From NCBI GenBank assembly GCA_023423935.1, contig JAFAEQ010000013.1, positions 1-19,852 on the forward strand: a stretch of DNA of 19,852 nt, written 5' to 3'. Made by a program: the position numbers and the translations under genes. Below are positions 1-7,515 of this stretch, piece by piece. The notes beneath the pieces are model-generated. The model ran no database searches and had not been told where the DNA came from. It saw only the letters and a program-made list of their open reading frames with translations. The number at the start of each line of letters is the position of its first letter. Positions within the stretch are counted from its first letter, which is position 1. The stretch is from Pseudomonadota bacterium (lineage in GTDB: Bacteria; Pseudomonadota; Gammaproteobacteria; Steroidobacterales; Steroidobacteraceae).

Positions 1-73
1 CGCGTACCAGTTCCACCATCTGTCGGCGAAACTCCGGCGTGTACCGCGTGCCCTTTGAGTTCGACTTGCCCAT
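1..73 (-). CDS. IS3-family transposase OrfA, N-terminal fragment
   Basis: Only the first 24 codons are in the window. They read MGKSNSKGTRYTPEFRRQMV and then ELVR, the typical start of the small helix-turn-helix OrfA protein of IS3-family elements, in which the motif YTPEFR.. begins the DNA-binding domain. OrfA binds the IS ends and is normally joined to the OrfB DDE transposase by programmed frameshifting; OrfB is beyond the window edge. The start is well supported by AGGAGGG at a suitable distance upstream. Confidence 0.8.
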   Translation of the reverse strand, partial: MGKSNSKGTRYTPEFRRQMVELVR

Positions 74-127
74 GTTCGGACCCTCCTGTGTGCATAACGA
101 AGAGTCCACCAAAACGGGTCAACTCCA
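1..127 (-). mobile_element. End of an IS3-family insertion sequence (partial)
   Basis: The minus strand carries the first codons of an IS3-type OrfA, preceded by a strong AGGAGGG ribosome site. Upstream of that start, the reverse complement of about 104-127 reads TGGAGTTGACCCGTTTTGG, which begins with TG as IS3-family terminal repeats do. I place the outer end of the element at about base 127. The rest of the element lies outside the window, so the other terminal repeat and the target duplication cannot be checked. The family call rests on the OrfA start and the shape of the end. Confidence 0.7.
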
Positions 128-361
128 GTTCTCTGTGCCTCTGCGTGAAATCCGGACTCTTCTGTTCGGCTGAAGCCGAACCCACAGGAAGAATCGCACT
201 CACCCCGTGCACCCGGTGATCCCGTGGAACTCCTAATCTCCGTGGAAAACTCTTATCTCTGTGCCCTCTGTGATCTCTGTGCGAAATCTTCTTCTTAACC
301 CCGCGCACCCCGTGATCCCCGTGGAGACTCTTAATCTCTTTGCTCTCTGTGTGAAATCCGG
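128..361. repeat. Degenerate CTCTGTG / CCCCGTG word repeats with one hairpin
   Basis: This gene-free spacer between the IS3 end and the next gene is built from repeated words: CTCTGTG, GTGAAATC, CCCGTG(A)TCCC and CGTGGA, each present in several diverged copies (for example CTCTGTGCCCTCTGTG near 256-271, and GTGAAATCCGG near both 146 and 352). A separate perfect stem, GTTCGGC-TGAA-GCCGAAC, lies at 164-181. No reading frame of coding character is visible. Function unknown; it looks like low-complexity expansion rather than a CRISPR, because unit length and spacing are irregular. Confidence 0.6.
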
Positions 362-1549
362 CTACTCCGCCGTACTGAAATGCAACTTCGGCCCATGGCC
401 ACTCGCATCTTCGGATGCGTAGATCGAACCTGATTGTGCGCCGAGTGGCTTGATCAGCAGTCCTTTCGTTCTGCCGTCGAGCAGGCGTTGCATGACGGGA
501 CGGGGCAAGGTGAAGTAGGCCTTGTCGCCCGGCTTCGATGCGAGTTCCAGATCGATGATCATCTGGGTGTTGAAGACTTCCTCGTAGAGTGCGTTGCCGA
601 TCAGATTCTTGTACGTGACCTTCTCCTGATTCCAGGCGGGATCGCCGCCCAGGATTTCGATCACGTGGATCTTGCCGAACTCTTCGCCGAAGTCCTTACC
701 CAGTGCTTCGATGTATTTGCCGCCGATGGCGAGCGACTGGGTCGTGAGCTCGAGCAATCCCGGACCTGCCGCTCTTGCATTCGCGAGCGAACCGAAGTCC
801 CAACGCAGCACGATCCATTGATTCGCCGTGACCGTGAGCACGCGCGCAGCGCCGTCGGGCATAGCGACGTGCCAGTCATTGAAGTTCACGTCCGGAAAAT
901 CCGAGTTGATGATGCTGTCGTGCGTCGCCGTCAGGTGATGACTGAAGGAACTCGTGTCCGCAACCGGCGGGTGATAGAGCAGCGGCTCTCCGACATCGGG
1001 CCCCACCCTCTGGGGGCGCACGACATCGGCCTTGTAATAGTCCAGATCGACGTTGTACGTACCCGGTCCCCAGTCGGTCACACAGAATTGTACGAACACG
1101 GTGTCGCCCGGCCTGGCATCGAAGTTCCTGGTCGTGAAGCTGATGGTGTGCCAGTTCGTCGTATCGTCGAGGTAGTACTCACGCAGATGCTCGTGGAAGT
1201 CGGTCGTACGCGAGGTGTTGAGCATGAAGTTCACGCGCCGAGGCGCGGCGCTGCCGCGCACCTTGGCCTCGACGCGCAGTTCGTACGCCGGGTCTTTCAG
1301 CTTCTTGAGATCCAGCGATTTCGTCGCATCGCGCTTGATACACGTCCACCACACACCGTCCTTGTCCTGGGTGGCATCGACGTGAATGCGCGCAAAGCCT
1401 TCCTGCTGTTCGAAGCCCATTTTCGCGTTGCCATCGCCCGTGATCTGGAACCAGCCATCGATCTGCGGACCGTCGAAGTCGTCGATCAGCGCAGCCTGCG
1501 ACAGCGCAGGCAGAAGCAAGGAGCTCAGAACGAACGCAACGCTTTTCAA
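362..1549 (-). CDS. Exported protein of unknown function with beta-sandwich-like halves
   Basis: A 395-residue protein if translated from a TTG codon, chosen because GGAG lies 7 bases upstream and because this start gives a clean signal peptide (KSVAFVLSSLLLPALSQA, cleavage before ALIDDF). No ATG start is available in frame near the signal peptide; the frame stays open upstream only by chance, antisense to the exonuclease gene. The mature N-terminal half (DDFDGPQIDGWF...DLDYYKADVV) resembles carbohydrate-binding or galactose-binding-like beta-sandwich modules. The C-terminal half, with a long run of strand-like segments and LRWDFGSL, is loosely like DNRLRE-type structural domains. No catalytic motif was recognised. 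It is divergent from the exonuclease gene, with about 120 bp between starts. Periplasmic or extracellular, possibly polysaccharide-associated; the function is inference. Confidence 0.7.
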   Translation of the reverse strand: MKSVAFVLSSLLLPALSQAALIDDFDGPQIDGWFQITGDGNAKMGFEQQEGFARIHVDATQDKDGVWWTCIKRDATKSLDLKKLKDPAYELRVEAKVRGSAAPRRVNFMLNTSRTTDFHEHLREYYLDDTTNWHTISFTTRNFDARPGDTVFVQFCVTDWGPGTYNVDLDYYKADVVRPQRVGPDVGEPLLYHPPVADTSSFSHHLTATHDSIINSDFPDVNFNDWHVAMPDGAARVLTVTANQWIVLRWDFGSLANARAAGPGLLELTTQSLAIGGKYIEALGKDFGEEFGKIHVIEILGGDPAWNQEKVTYKNLIGNALYEEVFNTQMIIDLELASKPGDKAYFTLPRPVMQRLLDGRTKGLLIKPLGAQSGSIYASEDASGHGPKLHFSTAE

Positions 1550-1659
1550 GGTGAATCTCCGCCGTAAGTCGGCCGATTGTAGGGACCGTATCGACGCGCA
1601 GCCAATCGACGAACGTCGACTCCGGCTTTTCTTCCATCGGCATTCGCAGCGGCGCTCGC

Positions 1660-1665
1660 TACAAT
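1660..1665 (+). promoter_or_regulatory. Probable -10 element (TACAAT) of xthA, near-leaderless
   Basis: TACAAT lies 7 bases upstream of the preferred ATG at 1673. Transcription from it would start at or within a base or two of that ATG, giving a leaderless or very short-leader mRNA. No Shine-Dalgarno sequence is visible upstream of either possible start. No convincing -35 element was found, so this rests on the -10 match and its position. Confidence 0.45.
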
Positions 1666-1672
1666 GCGGCCC

Positions 1673-2446
1673 ATGCGCATCGTCACTTACAACGTCAACA
1701 GCATCAACGCCCGTATCGGCAACGTCCTTCGCTGGCTCGAGCAGACGCGGCCCGACATCGTGTGCCTCCAGGAATTGAAAGCACCGCAGGAGAACTTCCC
1801 GGAGCAGGCGATTCGGGACGCAGGCTACGGCGTGATCTGGCACGGACAGAAGAGCTACAACGGCGTCGCGATTCTCGCGCTGGGCGAAGACCCGGTGGAG
1901 ATCTGCCGCGTGCTGCCCGGCGATCCGGAGGATCTGCACAGCCGCTATATCGAAGCGACGGTCAAGGGCGTGCACATCGGTTGTCTGTACCTGCCCAACG
2001 GCAATCCTTATCCGGGACCTAAGTTCGAATACAAGCTGCGCTGGCTGGAACGACTCACCGTGCACGCCGCCGAGCTGGTGAAACGCGAAACGCCAGTGAT
2101 TCTCGCAGGCGACTACAACGTCATCCCGACGGAAAAGGACGTCTACAAGCCCGAGCGCTGGGTGAACGACGCCCTGTTCCGCATCGAAACGCGCGAAGCG
2201 TTCTTCAGGCTGATCGGCCAGGGCTGGACGGATGCAATCCGCCGCATTCACCCCGAAGGGACGATCAACACGTATTGGGACTTCTTCAGAAATGCGTATG
2301 AGCGCGATGCGGGTCTGCGCATCGACCATCTGTTGCTCAATGATCCCGCCACGAAACTCCTGACCAATGCCGGCGTCGACCGCGATGTGCGAGGCTGGGA
2401 GAAGCCGAGCGATCACGCGCCGACGTGGGTCGAGCTGAGTATTTGA
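1673..2446 (+). CDS. xthA: Exodeoxyribonuclease III (AP endonuclease family)
   Basis: A 257-residue protein of the normal size for the family. It hydrolyses the phosphodiester 5' to abasic sites and removes 3' blocking groups in base-excision repair, in the cytoplasm. The Mg-dependent EEP-fold residues are visible: N7 (YNVNSINAR), E34 (LQELKA), Y106 (CLYLPNG), the D147/N149 pair in AGDYNVIP, D218 in RIDHLLL, and the terminal D247-H248 in SDHAP. An ATG three codons upstream (1664) is also in frame, but the canonical family start MRIVTYNVNS and the position of the TACAAT box favour 1673. The gene stands alone, divergent from the exported protein gene and convergent with the amidase gene. Its 3' side holds the MITE at 2476-2585. 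Confidence 0.95.
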   Translation: MRIVTYNVNSINARIGNVLRWLEQTRPDIVCLQELKAPQENFPEQAIRDAGYGVIWHGQKSYNGVAILALGEDPVEICRVLPGDPEDLHSRYIEATVKGVHIGCLYLPNGNPYPGPKFEYKLRWLERLTVHAAELVKRETPVILAGDYNVIPTEKDVYKPERWVNDALFRIETREAFFRLIGQGWTDAIRRIHPEGTINTYWDFFRNAYERDAGLRIDHLLLNDPATKLLTNAGVDRDVRGWEKPSDHAPTWVELSI

Positions 2447-2458
2447 GTGGACCGCAGT

Positions 2459-2597
2459 ATCCGGATCTTTCCTAGGGAAGCTCTGGTTTATCGACTTCCC
2501 TGACCTTCGCAAGTTTGCAACTGGTTGAAATGCTTCGGTGGGCGAAGCAACTATGGTTGCGAATGGCGAACTGATCAGAGATTCCCTAGATCCGGAT
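2459..2597. other. Stem-loop split by the MITE insertion
   Basis: The 9-bp arms ATCCGGATC (2459-2467) and GATCCGGAT (2589-2597) are exact inverted repeats. Removing the 110-bp MITE and one copy of its CTAG duplication rebuilds ATCCGGATC-TTTCCTA-GATCCGGAT, a perfect 9-bp stem with a 7-base loop. The stem lies between two convergent genes, where a bidirectional terminator would be expected, but there is no T-run after it, so the terminator role is only inferred. Confidence 0.5.
2476..2585. mobile_element. 110-bp IS5-type MITE with CTAG target duplication
   Basis: The element is bounded by imperfect terminal inverted repeats: GGAAGCTCTGGTTTATCG on the plus strand at the left, and GGAATCTCTGATCAGTTCG read on the minus strand from the right. 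It is flanked on both sides by CTAG (2472-2475 and 2586-2589), a YTAR-type 4-bp duplication as made by IS5-group transposases. Its right end matches the first 12 bases of the IS5-family element at 19535 exactly and stays similar for about 24 bases. The interior has small hairpins (CTTCG..CGAAG, GCAAC..GTTGC) and no coding capacity. It is therefore a non-autonomous element probably mobilised by the IS5-family transposase found at the right edge of the window. Confidence 0.8.
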
Positions 2598-2609
2598 CCA
2601 CACGCGCGC

Positions 2610-3617
2610 CTATTTCTTGAAGATCGATTTCGGCATGAACGCATGCACGCCCTTGTTGCCGTCGACCACCTGCGTCACGCTCAGATTCATGGCTGCGCTC
2701 GCCAGCATGTAAGCATTCTCGCGGCTCAATCCCTTCGTCTCCACGAGAAGATCCAGCATTTCTGACGTCGCGGCCTTGGCTGCCTCGTCGAGATCCTCAT
2801 GGATGCCCATGGTCATGTAGTGCGTCTGCGTCTCTGCGCGTGGCCATTTGAGCTTCATGCCCTTGTGCAGAATCACCTGGATCTCGCCCTTCAGTGACGT
2901 TTCGACTGCGCTGCCACAGACTTCGCCGTTTCCCTGCGCTGCGTGTCCGTCGCCAATCGAAAGCAATCCACCCGGATTGAACACCGGCAGGAACAGCGTG
3001 CTGCCTGCACCGAGGTCCTTGTTGTCCATGTTGCCGCCGAAGAAATTCGGCGATCGACTCGGCACCCGACCCATCTCAGGCGGGGGCGCAGTGGCGATCA
3101 CACCCCAGAATGGATTGACCGGCACCTCGACGCCGGGCGCGTACTCGATACTTCTCTTCTCCATGTCGATCCAGAGCACACGATCCTTCTTGTAATCGAA
3201 CTGCTCGGGCAACGTGGCGCGGCCGGGCGAGAACCCCTGCCCTGCGATGGGCAGTCGCACATCGACAGCACGAATGCGGATCTCGAGCACATCGCCAGGC
3301 TCGGCTCCGCGCACGGCGATCGGGCCATTCAACGTATGGTCACCCCGCCCCGCACCTTCGACGCCTTCGAACGCAGCGTACAGCTCGGCCGGGATCTTCT
3401 CCTTTGGCACGCCCAGACTTTCGAAATACCTTGGATTGCCTGTCGCGGTTTCGAGCTGGACTGTATCGCCGGACTCTATCGTGAGTACTGGCGGTAACGT
3501 TGCATCGAGGAAGCTTCGATGCACGGTCGCGGGCGAAGCCTTGAGCACGTGCGTGCTGGACTCAGCGTGCACGGTCGTGCAGATGAAGATGGCGACAATG
3601 GATAAGACAGCTCTCAT
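2610..3617 (-). CDS. Exported acetamidase/formamidase-family protein
   Basis: A 335-residue protein from the ATG at 3617. An upstream in-frame ATG at 3635 has no ribosome site and would lengthen the signal sequence awkwardly. Residues 1-18 (MRAVLSIVAIFICTTVHA) form a signal peptide, so the enzyme should be periplasmic. The FmdA/AmdA family signature is clear: PVLTIESGDTV near the mature N-terminus, GDHTLNGPIAVRGAEPGDVLEIRI, a central NPFWGVIATAP, and SIGDGHAAQGNGEVCGSAVE with the acidic/histidine cluster typical of the metal site. Family members hydrolyse formamide, acetamide or related short amides to ammonia and the acid; the true substrate here is not readable from sequence. It is a single gene, convergent with xthA, with no amide transporter gene beside it. 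Confidence 0.85.
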   Translation of the reverse strand: MRAVLSIVAIFICTTVHAESSTHVLKASPATVHRSFLDATLPPVLTIESGDTVQLETATGNPRYFESLGVPKEKIPAELYAAFEGVEGAGRGDHTLNGPIAVRGAEPGDVLEIRIRAVDVRLPIAGQGFSPGRATLPEQFDYKKDRVLWIDMEKRSIEYAPGVEVPVNPFWGVIATAPPPEMGRVPSRSPNFFGGNMDNKDLGAGSTLFLPVFNPGGLLSIGDGHAAQGNGEVCGSAVETSLKGEIQVILHKGMKLKWPRAETQTHYMTMGIHEDLDEAAKAATSEMLDLLVETKGLSRENAYMLASAAMNLSVTQVVDGNKGVHAFMPKSIFKK

Positions 3618-3647
3618 GTGCAACCTGTGTCTCATAGGGCTGGCCAG

Positions 3648-3687
3648 GATGTTTCATTCCCACTTGCGATGTTTCATTCCCACTTGC
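3648..3687. repeat. Perfect 2 x 20-bp tandem repeat
   Basis: The unit GATGTTTCATTCCCACTTGC occurs twice head to tail with no mismatch, just upstream of the amidase gene start. On the minus strand it reads as a duplicated GCAAGTGGGAATGAAACATC, between the gene-free region and the amidase start. It could be a duplicated regulator site for the amidase gene, or the end repeats of a lost IS21-like element, whose ends carry tandem copies of about this size. No istA or istB is nearby. Confidence 0.75.
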
Positions 3688-4288
3688 CAGTGAGCATCAA
3701 AGCTCGCACGCGGCCCGAAACAACCGATGGCTCGCATGTGTCGCACATGACTCATCCAACCTGAAGCGGGTGACAGCAGGACGACGCGGCCGCCGACCCT
3801 CACCCCACCCCGAGTCCATGCCACATGCGCCATGCATCGAGAATGCAGCAGCAGTACGGCGCGCCCTCGCGCGAGTGCAGGATCGCGAGGCTTGATCATG
3901 GAGGTACCGAAGCAATCGAAGTCGCATCCTTGCTGCGGTTGGCGTGACCCTGAGAAAGCACTTCGCAGACGCATCCAGAAACCTCTGGCGAGCTCCACAC
4001 CTCCGCGGAAGAGGAAGAGCTTTCTCGCGGGGGGGGCACTTCGCTCCAACCCTGTGCAGCAGCCAGATGTTGTCCTGCCGATCGATGGCACATGCAAGCC
4101 GATGCGCTACCATCGCGGCAGGATGCTCGGGTTAGCACCTATAGCGAGACCAAACAGCTCCCCCGAGAGCCCCCGACGGGCACAGTTGCATCGTCAAAGA
4201 TTGAGCGTGAGCAGTGCCTGGACTCGTATTCTCCATAGACCCTAAAGGCCTATGACGTCGTGGCTCTCCAAGAAAAGAGCGACATGAA
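3688..4288. other. Gene-free region, about 600 bp
   Basis: Several overlapping open frames exist on both strands, but they are Arg/Ser/Pro-rich, overlap one another and match no family I recognise, so I treat them as chance frames in GC-rich DNA. The stretch holds a run of eight G (4029-4036), and AGGCCT just before the kinase gene. The promoter of the kinase-regulator operon must lie near its right end, but no clean -35/-10 pair was seen. It may be decayed mobile DNA, given the tandem repeat at its left border. Confidence 0.4.
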
Positions 4289-7200
4289 GTGCGGATGCTG
4301 ATCCTTATTGGTGCGTTGGCAGCTCTCGTCGCAAGCGCGAACGCTCAGGACGCGATCGACACGGCACCGCCGCAGGCACGCGTAAGCGAGCAGCTGATTC
4401 GCCTGCCGGTGAATGAAGGCAGCGACATCCGCTTCGTGCGACTGTCGCGCGCACAAGGCCTCTCGCAACAACGCGTCACGCACATCGTGCAGGACGATCA
4501 GGGCTTCATGTGGTTCGGTACGCAGTTCGGACTGAACCGCTACGACGGCTATCGCTTCAAGGTGTTCAAGGCCGAAGCGGACGATCCGACCAGCCTCTGC
4601 GGCGTCTTCATCTCCGCGCTGTTCAAAGATCGCGCCGGCAATCTGTGGATCGGCTGCGATTCCTCCCTGGATCGATACGACCCGCGGACCGAGTCCTTCG
4701 TCCATTACCAGATCGGCCCGGACCCACGCTCTCCGAGCAGCACCATCCGGCACATCAGCGAGGACCGGCAGGGCATCCTGTGGCTATCGACCGGCACCGG
4801 GCTGTACGGTTTGAACCCAAGCTCTCGCAAAGTGATCCACTTCAGCCATGAGCCGGACGATCCCTTTTCCATCCGCAGCGACGATGTGAAATCGAGCGGA
4901 GAGGATCGCGAGGGCGTTTTTTGGGTAGCGACGCGAGAGGGACTGGACAGGCTCGATCGAAGATCGGGCAAGGTGACGTTGCACGTTCCGCTGCACGAGC
5001 CGCGGGAGCTGTTCTTCTACGAGGATCGCTTCAACGTGTTCTGGATTGCGCAGGCGTCGAGCTACGGATTGGCGGTGCTCGATCGCAACACCCAGACACT
5101 CACGCGCTATTCGTTCGCAAACCGTGAGCTGCCCGGGCTGCCGCTTACGGGTGTCAGCAGCATTCTGGAAAGCAAGGATGGGGCGCTCTGGATCGGCACG
5201 TTCTCGGACGGGCTGCTGAGATTCGACCGGCAACATCAGCGCGTCACGCGCTATCGCAACGAGCCCGCGAATATCGAGAGCCTGTCCGAGAACCGCATCA
5301 CCACCTTGCTCGAGGATCGGGAAGGACACGTCTGGACCGGTTTCGGCGCGACGGCGCCTGCGTTCTTTGCTTCGACGCCGCCACCGTTCAAGACACTGCC
5401 GTTCGATTCGGCCAATCGCGCGAATCTGGGCGAGACGCTCGTCAACGCCGTTTTCGAGGACAGCCGCGGCACGCTGTGGATGGGCACGACCGGTGCGCTG
5501 AACAAGGTCGACCGGAAAAGCGGTCGCTCGCAGCATTACTCGCTGCCCGGCGACGGCATCGACTGCGACGTGCTGTCGATCGCGGAGGACCGCAACGGCA
5601 AGCTTTGGGTGGGAACCTCGGGTGAAGGGCTGTACGAGTTCGATGTCGCGACCGGCCGGTTCGCCGCATTCCGAGCGAGCGACTCTGGCCTGGGCGACGA
5701 CACGGTCCCGCGCCTTCTCGTCGATCGCGCCGGAACGCTGTGGGCGGCCACCTGGAATGGCCTCAGCCGTTTCGACCCGCATGCACGTCGCTTCACCACA
5801 TACCGCCATCGCGCGGATGATCGCGGCGCGCCCTATCGTGGTCTTGCCGAAGATCATTCCGGCAAGCTGTGGGTGGGCAGTGAGGGTTCGGGCCTGCTGC
5901 ACTTCGATCCGATGACTCGCAGCTTCACGGCCTATACCCACTGGGACGAAGGTCCAACGGCTTTGAGCGACGACCGTGTCAACTCGGTGCTCGTCGATCA
6001 TGTGGGTGCGATCTGGGCAGGCACACAGAACGGACTCAACCGCCTGGAGCCCGATCGAAGCAAAGTCACGCAGTTCACCGAACGTCATGGACTCGCGAGC
6101 AACGCGGTCAGCTGCGTCATCGAAGATCCATACGGCGCGATCTGGATGGGCACCAGCAACGGCTTGTCGCGATTCGATCGGCGGACCGGCTCATTCAAGA
6201 ACTACTCCCAAGCAGACGGCCTGCCGGGGCCGGACCTCACGGGCTGGAGTGCCTGCTCCAGAAGTCCCAGCGGCGAGATGTTCTTCGGTGGCTTTGCCGG
6301 TGCGACTGCATTCCACGCTCACACTGTCGACGAGAATGCCTACGCGCCGCCCGTCGTTCTCACGGCATTCCAACTTGCAGGTGTACCGGTGACGCTCGGC
6401 GACGACTCGCCTCTCGCACAGGCCATCAGCTTCACACGCGAGCTCACGCTGCCCTATTCGCAGAACAGCTTCTCATTCGAGTTCTCCGCGCTGAGTTTCG
6501 CGAGCCCCGCCACGAATCGTTATCGCTACATGCTCGAAGGCCTCGACGAACGATGGCGCGAAGTCGGCAGCCATCAGCGCGTCGCGAGCTACACGACACT
6601 GCCGCCCGGTGAATATCGCTTTCGCGTGCAGGGCGCGACGAGTCGCGGTCAATGGAGCGAGCCGGGCGTCGCGCTCGACATCACCATCGGAGAGCCCTGG
6701 TGGGGATTGTGGTGGATGAAGTCGATCGCAGTGTTGCTCCTCATCGCCGCGATCTTCTGCGCCTACCTCTACCGGATCCGACAAGTTGCGCAACGCTTCA
6801 ACATCCGCCTCGAAGAGCGTGTCAACGAGCGCACACGCATCGCTCGCGAGCTGCACGATTCGCTGCTGCAGGGATTTCAAGGGCTGATGTTTCGCTTGCA
6901 GGCAGTGCGCGACATGCTGCCGGAGCGCGCGCCGGAAGCGATCCATGCACTCGACACCGCCATGGAGCGAGGCGATCAGGCCATCGCCGAAGGGCGCGCC
7001 GCCGTGCAGGACCTGCGCACCTCCATGCTCATCGATACCGATCTCCACGAAGCCCTGCGCGCGCTGGCCGAAGAAGTCATCCCGCCAGACGATGCACACT
7101 GCAACATCCACGTGCTCGTCGAGGGAAGGCCACGCAAGATCGCTCCCTTGATTCGCGATGAGATATACCGGATCGCACGGGAGGCTTTGTCCAATGCCGT

Positions 7201-7501
7201 TCGACATGCCAAAGCCCGCAACATCGAAGCGGAAGTCGAATATGCGGGCGCTGCACTTCACTTGAGAGTGCGTGACGACGGTGTCGGCATCGATCAGAAG
7301 ATTCTCGAGCGCGGCCGTCGACCGGGACACTGGGGATTGCAGGGCATGCGTGAACGTGCGCTCGCGATGGGCGCACGACTGGAAGTCTGGAGCGTGCAGG
7401 GAGCAGGCACCGAAGTGGTCCTGATGATCCCTGGCGATATCGCCTATGGACGGCTCAAAGCGGGACCCGTCACGGATGCAACCGCATCCGGCATGAGCTG
7501 A
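4289..7501 (+). CDS. Sensor histidine kinase with periplasmic Reg_prop propellers (HisKA_3 type)
   Basis: A 1070-residue membrane kinase. Residues 1-19 are a signal peptide (LILIGALAALVASANA). About residues 45-680 hold 12-13 copies of the two-component propeller repeat (D..G.LW.GT..GL.R.D), enough for two seven-bladed propellers. A Y_Y_Y domain follows (about 725-800), then one membrane helix (about 804-830, WWGLWWMKSIAVLLLIAAIF), a HisKA_3 dimerisation domain with phospho-acceptor H856 in RELHDSLLQG, and an HATPase_c domain with N969 (REALSNAVRHA), DDGVGI at 996-1001 and GHWGLQGM at 1013-1020. The periplasmic half would sense a ligand, often a glycan or peptide in this architecture, and phosphorylate the regulator encoded 14 bp downstream. 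The start is GTG 4289 or ATG 4295; both give the same signal peptide. Confidence 0.9.
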   Translation: MRMLILIGALAALVASANAQDAIDTAPPQARVSEQLIRLPVNEGSDIRFVRLSRAQGLSQQRVTHIVQDDQGFMWFGTQFGLNRYDGYRFKVFKAEADDPTSLCGVFISALFKDRAGNLWIGCDSSLDRYDPRTESFVHYQIGPDPRSPSSTIRHISEDRQGILWLSTGTGLYGLNPSSRKVIHFSHEPDDPFSIRSDDVKSSGEDREGVFWVATREGLDRLDRRSGKVTLHVPLHEPRELFFYEDRFNVFWIAQASSYGLAVLDRNTQTLTRYSFANRELPGLPLTGVSSILESKDGALWIGTFSDGLLRFDRQHQRVTRYRNEPANIESLSENRITTLLEDREGHVWTGFGATAPAFFASTPPPFKTLPFDSANRANLGETLVNAVFEDSRGTLWMGTTGALNKVDRKSGRSQHYSLPGDGIDCDVLSIAEDRNGKLWVGTSGEGLYEFDVATGRFAAFRASDSGLGDDTVPRLLVDRAGTLWAATWNGLSRFDPHARRFTTYRHRADDRGAPYRGLAEDHSGKLWVGSEGSGLLHFDPMTRSFTAYTHWDEGPTALSDDRVNSVLVDHVGAIWAGTQNGLNRLEPDRSKVTQFTERHGLASNAVSCVIEDPYGAIWMGTSNGLSRFDRRTGSFKNYSQADGLPGPDLTGWSACSRSPSGEMFFGGFAGATAFHAHTVDENAYAPPVVLTAFQLAGVPVTLGDDSPLAQAISFTRELTLPYSQNSFSFEFSALSFASPATNRYRYMLEGLDERWREVGSHQRVASYTTLPPGEYRFRVQGATSRGQWSEPGVALDITIGEPWWGLWWMKSIAVLLLIAAIFCAYLYRIRQVAQRFNIRLEERVNERTRIARELHDSLLQGFQGLMFRLQAVRDMLPERAPEAIHALDTAMERGDQAIAEGRAAVQDLRTSMLIDTDLHEALRALAEEVIPPDDAHCNIHVLVEGRPRKIAPLIRDEIYRIAREALSNAVRHAKARNIEAEVEYAGAALHLRVRDDGVGIDQKILERGRRPGHWGLQGMRERALAMGARLEVWSVQGAGTEVVLMIPGDIAYGRLKAGPVTDATASGMS

Positions 7502-7515
7502 AGGTATTACAGAAC

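Noticed and set aside
128..361. CRISPR array
   Set aside because: Repeat words are short, diverged and irregularly spaced; no equal spacers and no cas genes.
434..1567. 377-codon plus-strand frame opposite the exported protein gene
   Set aside because: Arg/Val-rich shadow of the minus-strand gene, which has a signal peptide and ordered domains.
1550..2644. 760-codon minus-strand open frame running from 2644 to 362
   Set aside because: Only 362-1549 has protein character and a signal peptide; the upstream part is antisense to a clear exonuclease III gene and open by GC bias.
4201..4232. TTGAGC / TATTCT promoter for the kinase operon
   Set aside because: Spacing of 20 bp is too wide for a normal sigma-70 promoter and the match is weak.
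3654..4245. Overlapping open frames of 80-147 codons between the amidase and the kinase
   Set aside because: They overlap on both strands, are Arg/Ser/Pro-rich and resemble no family; one runs through the 20-bp tandem repeat.
4784..6088. 434-codon antisense frame inside the kinase gene
   Set aside because: Mirror of repeated propeller codons in GC-rich DNA; no ribosome site or recognisable domain.
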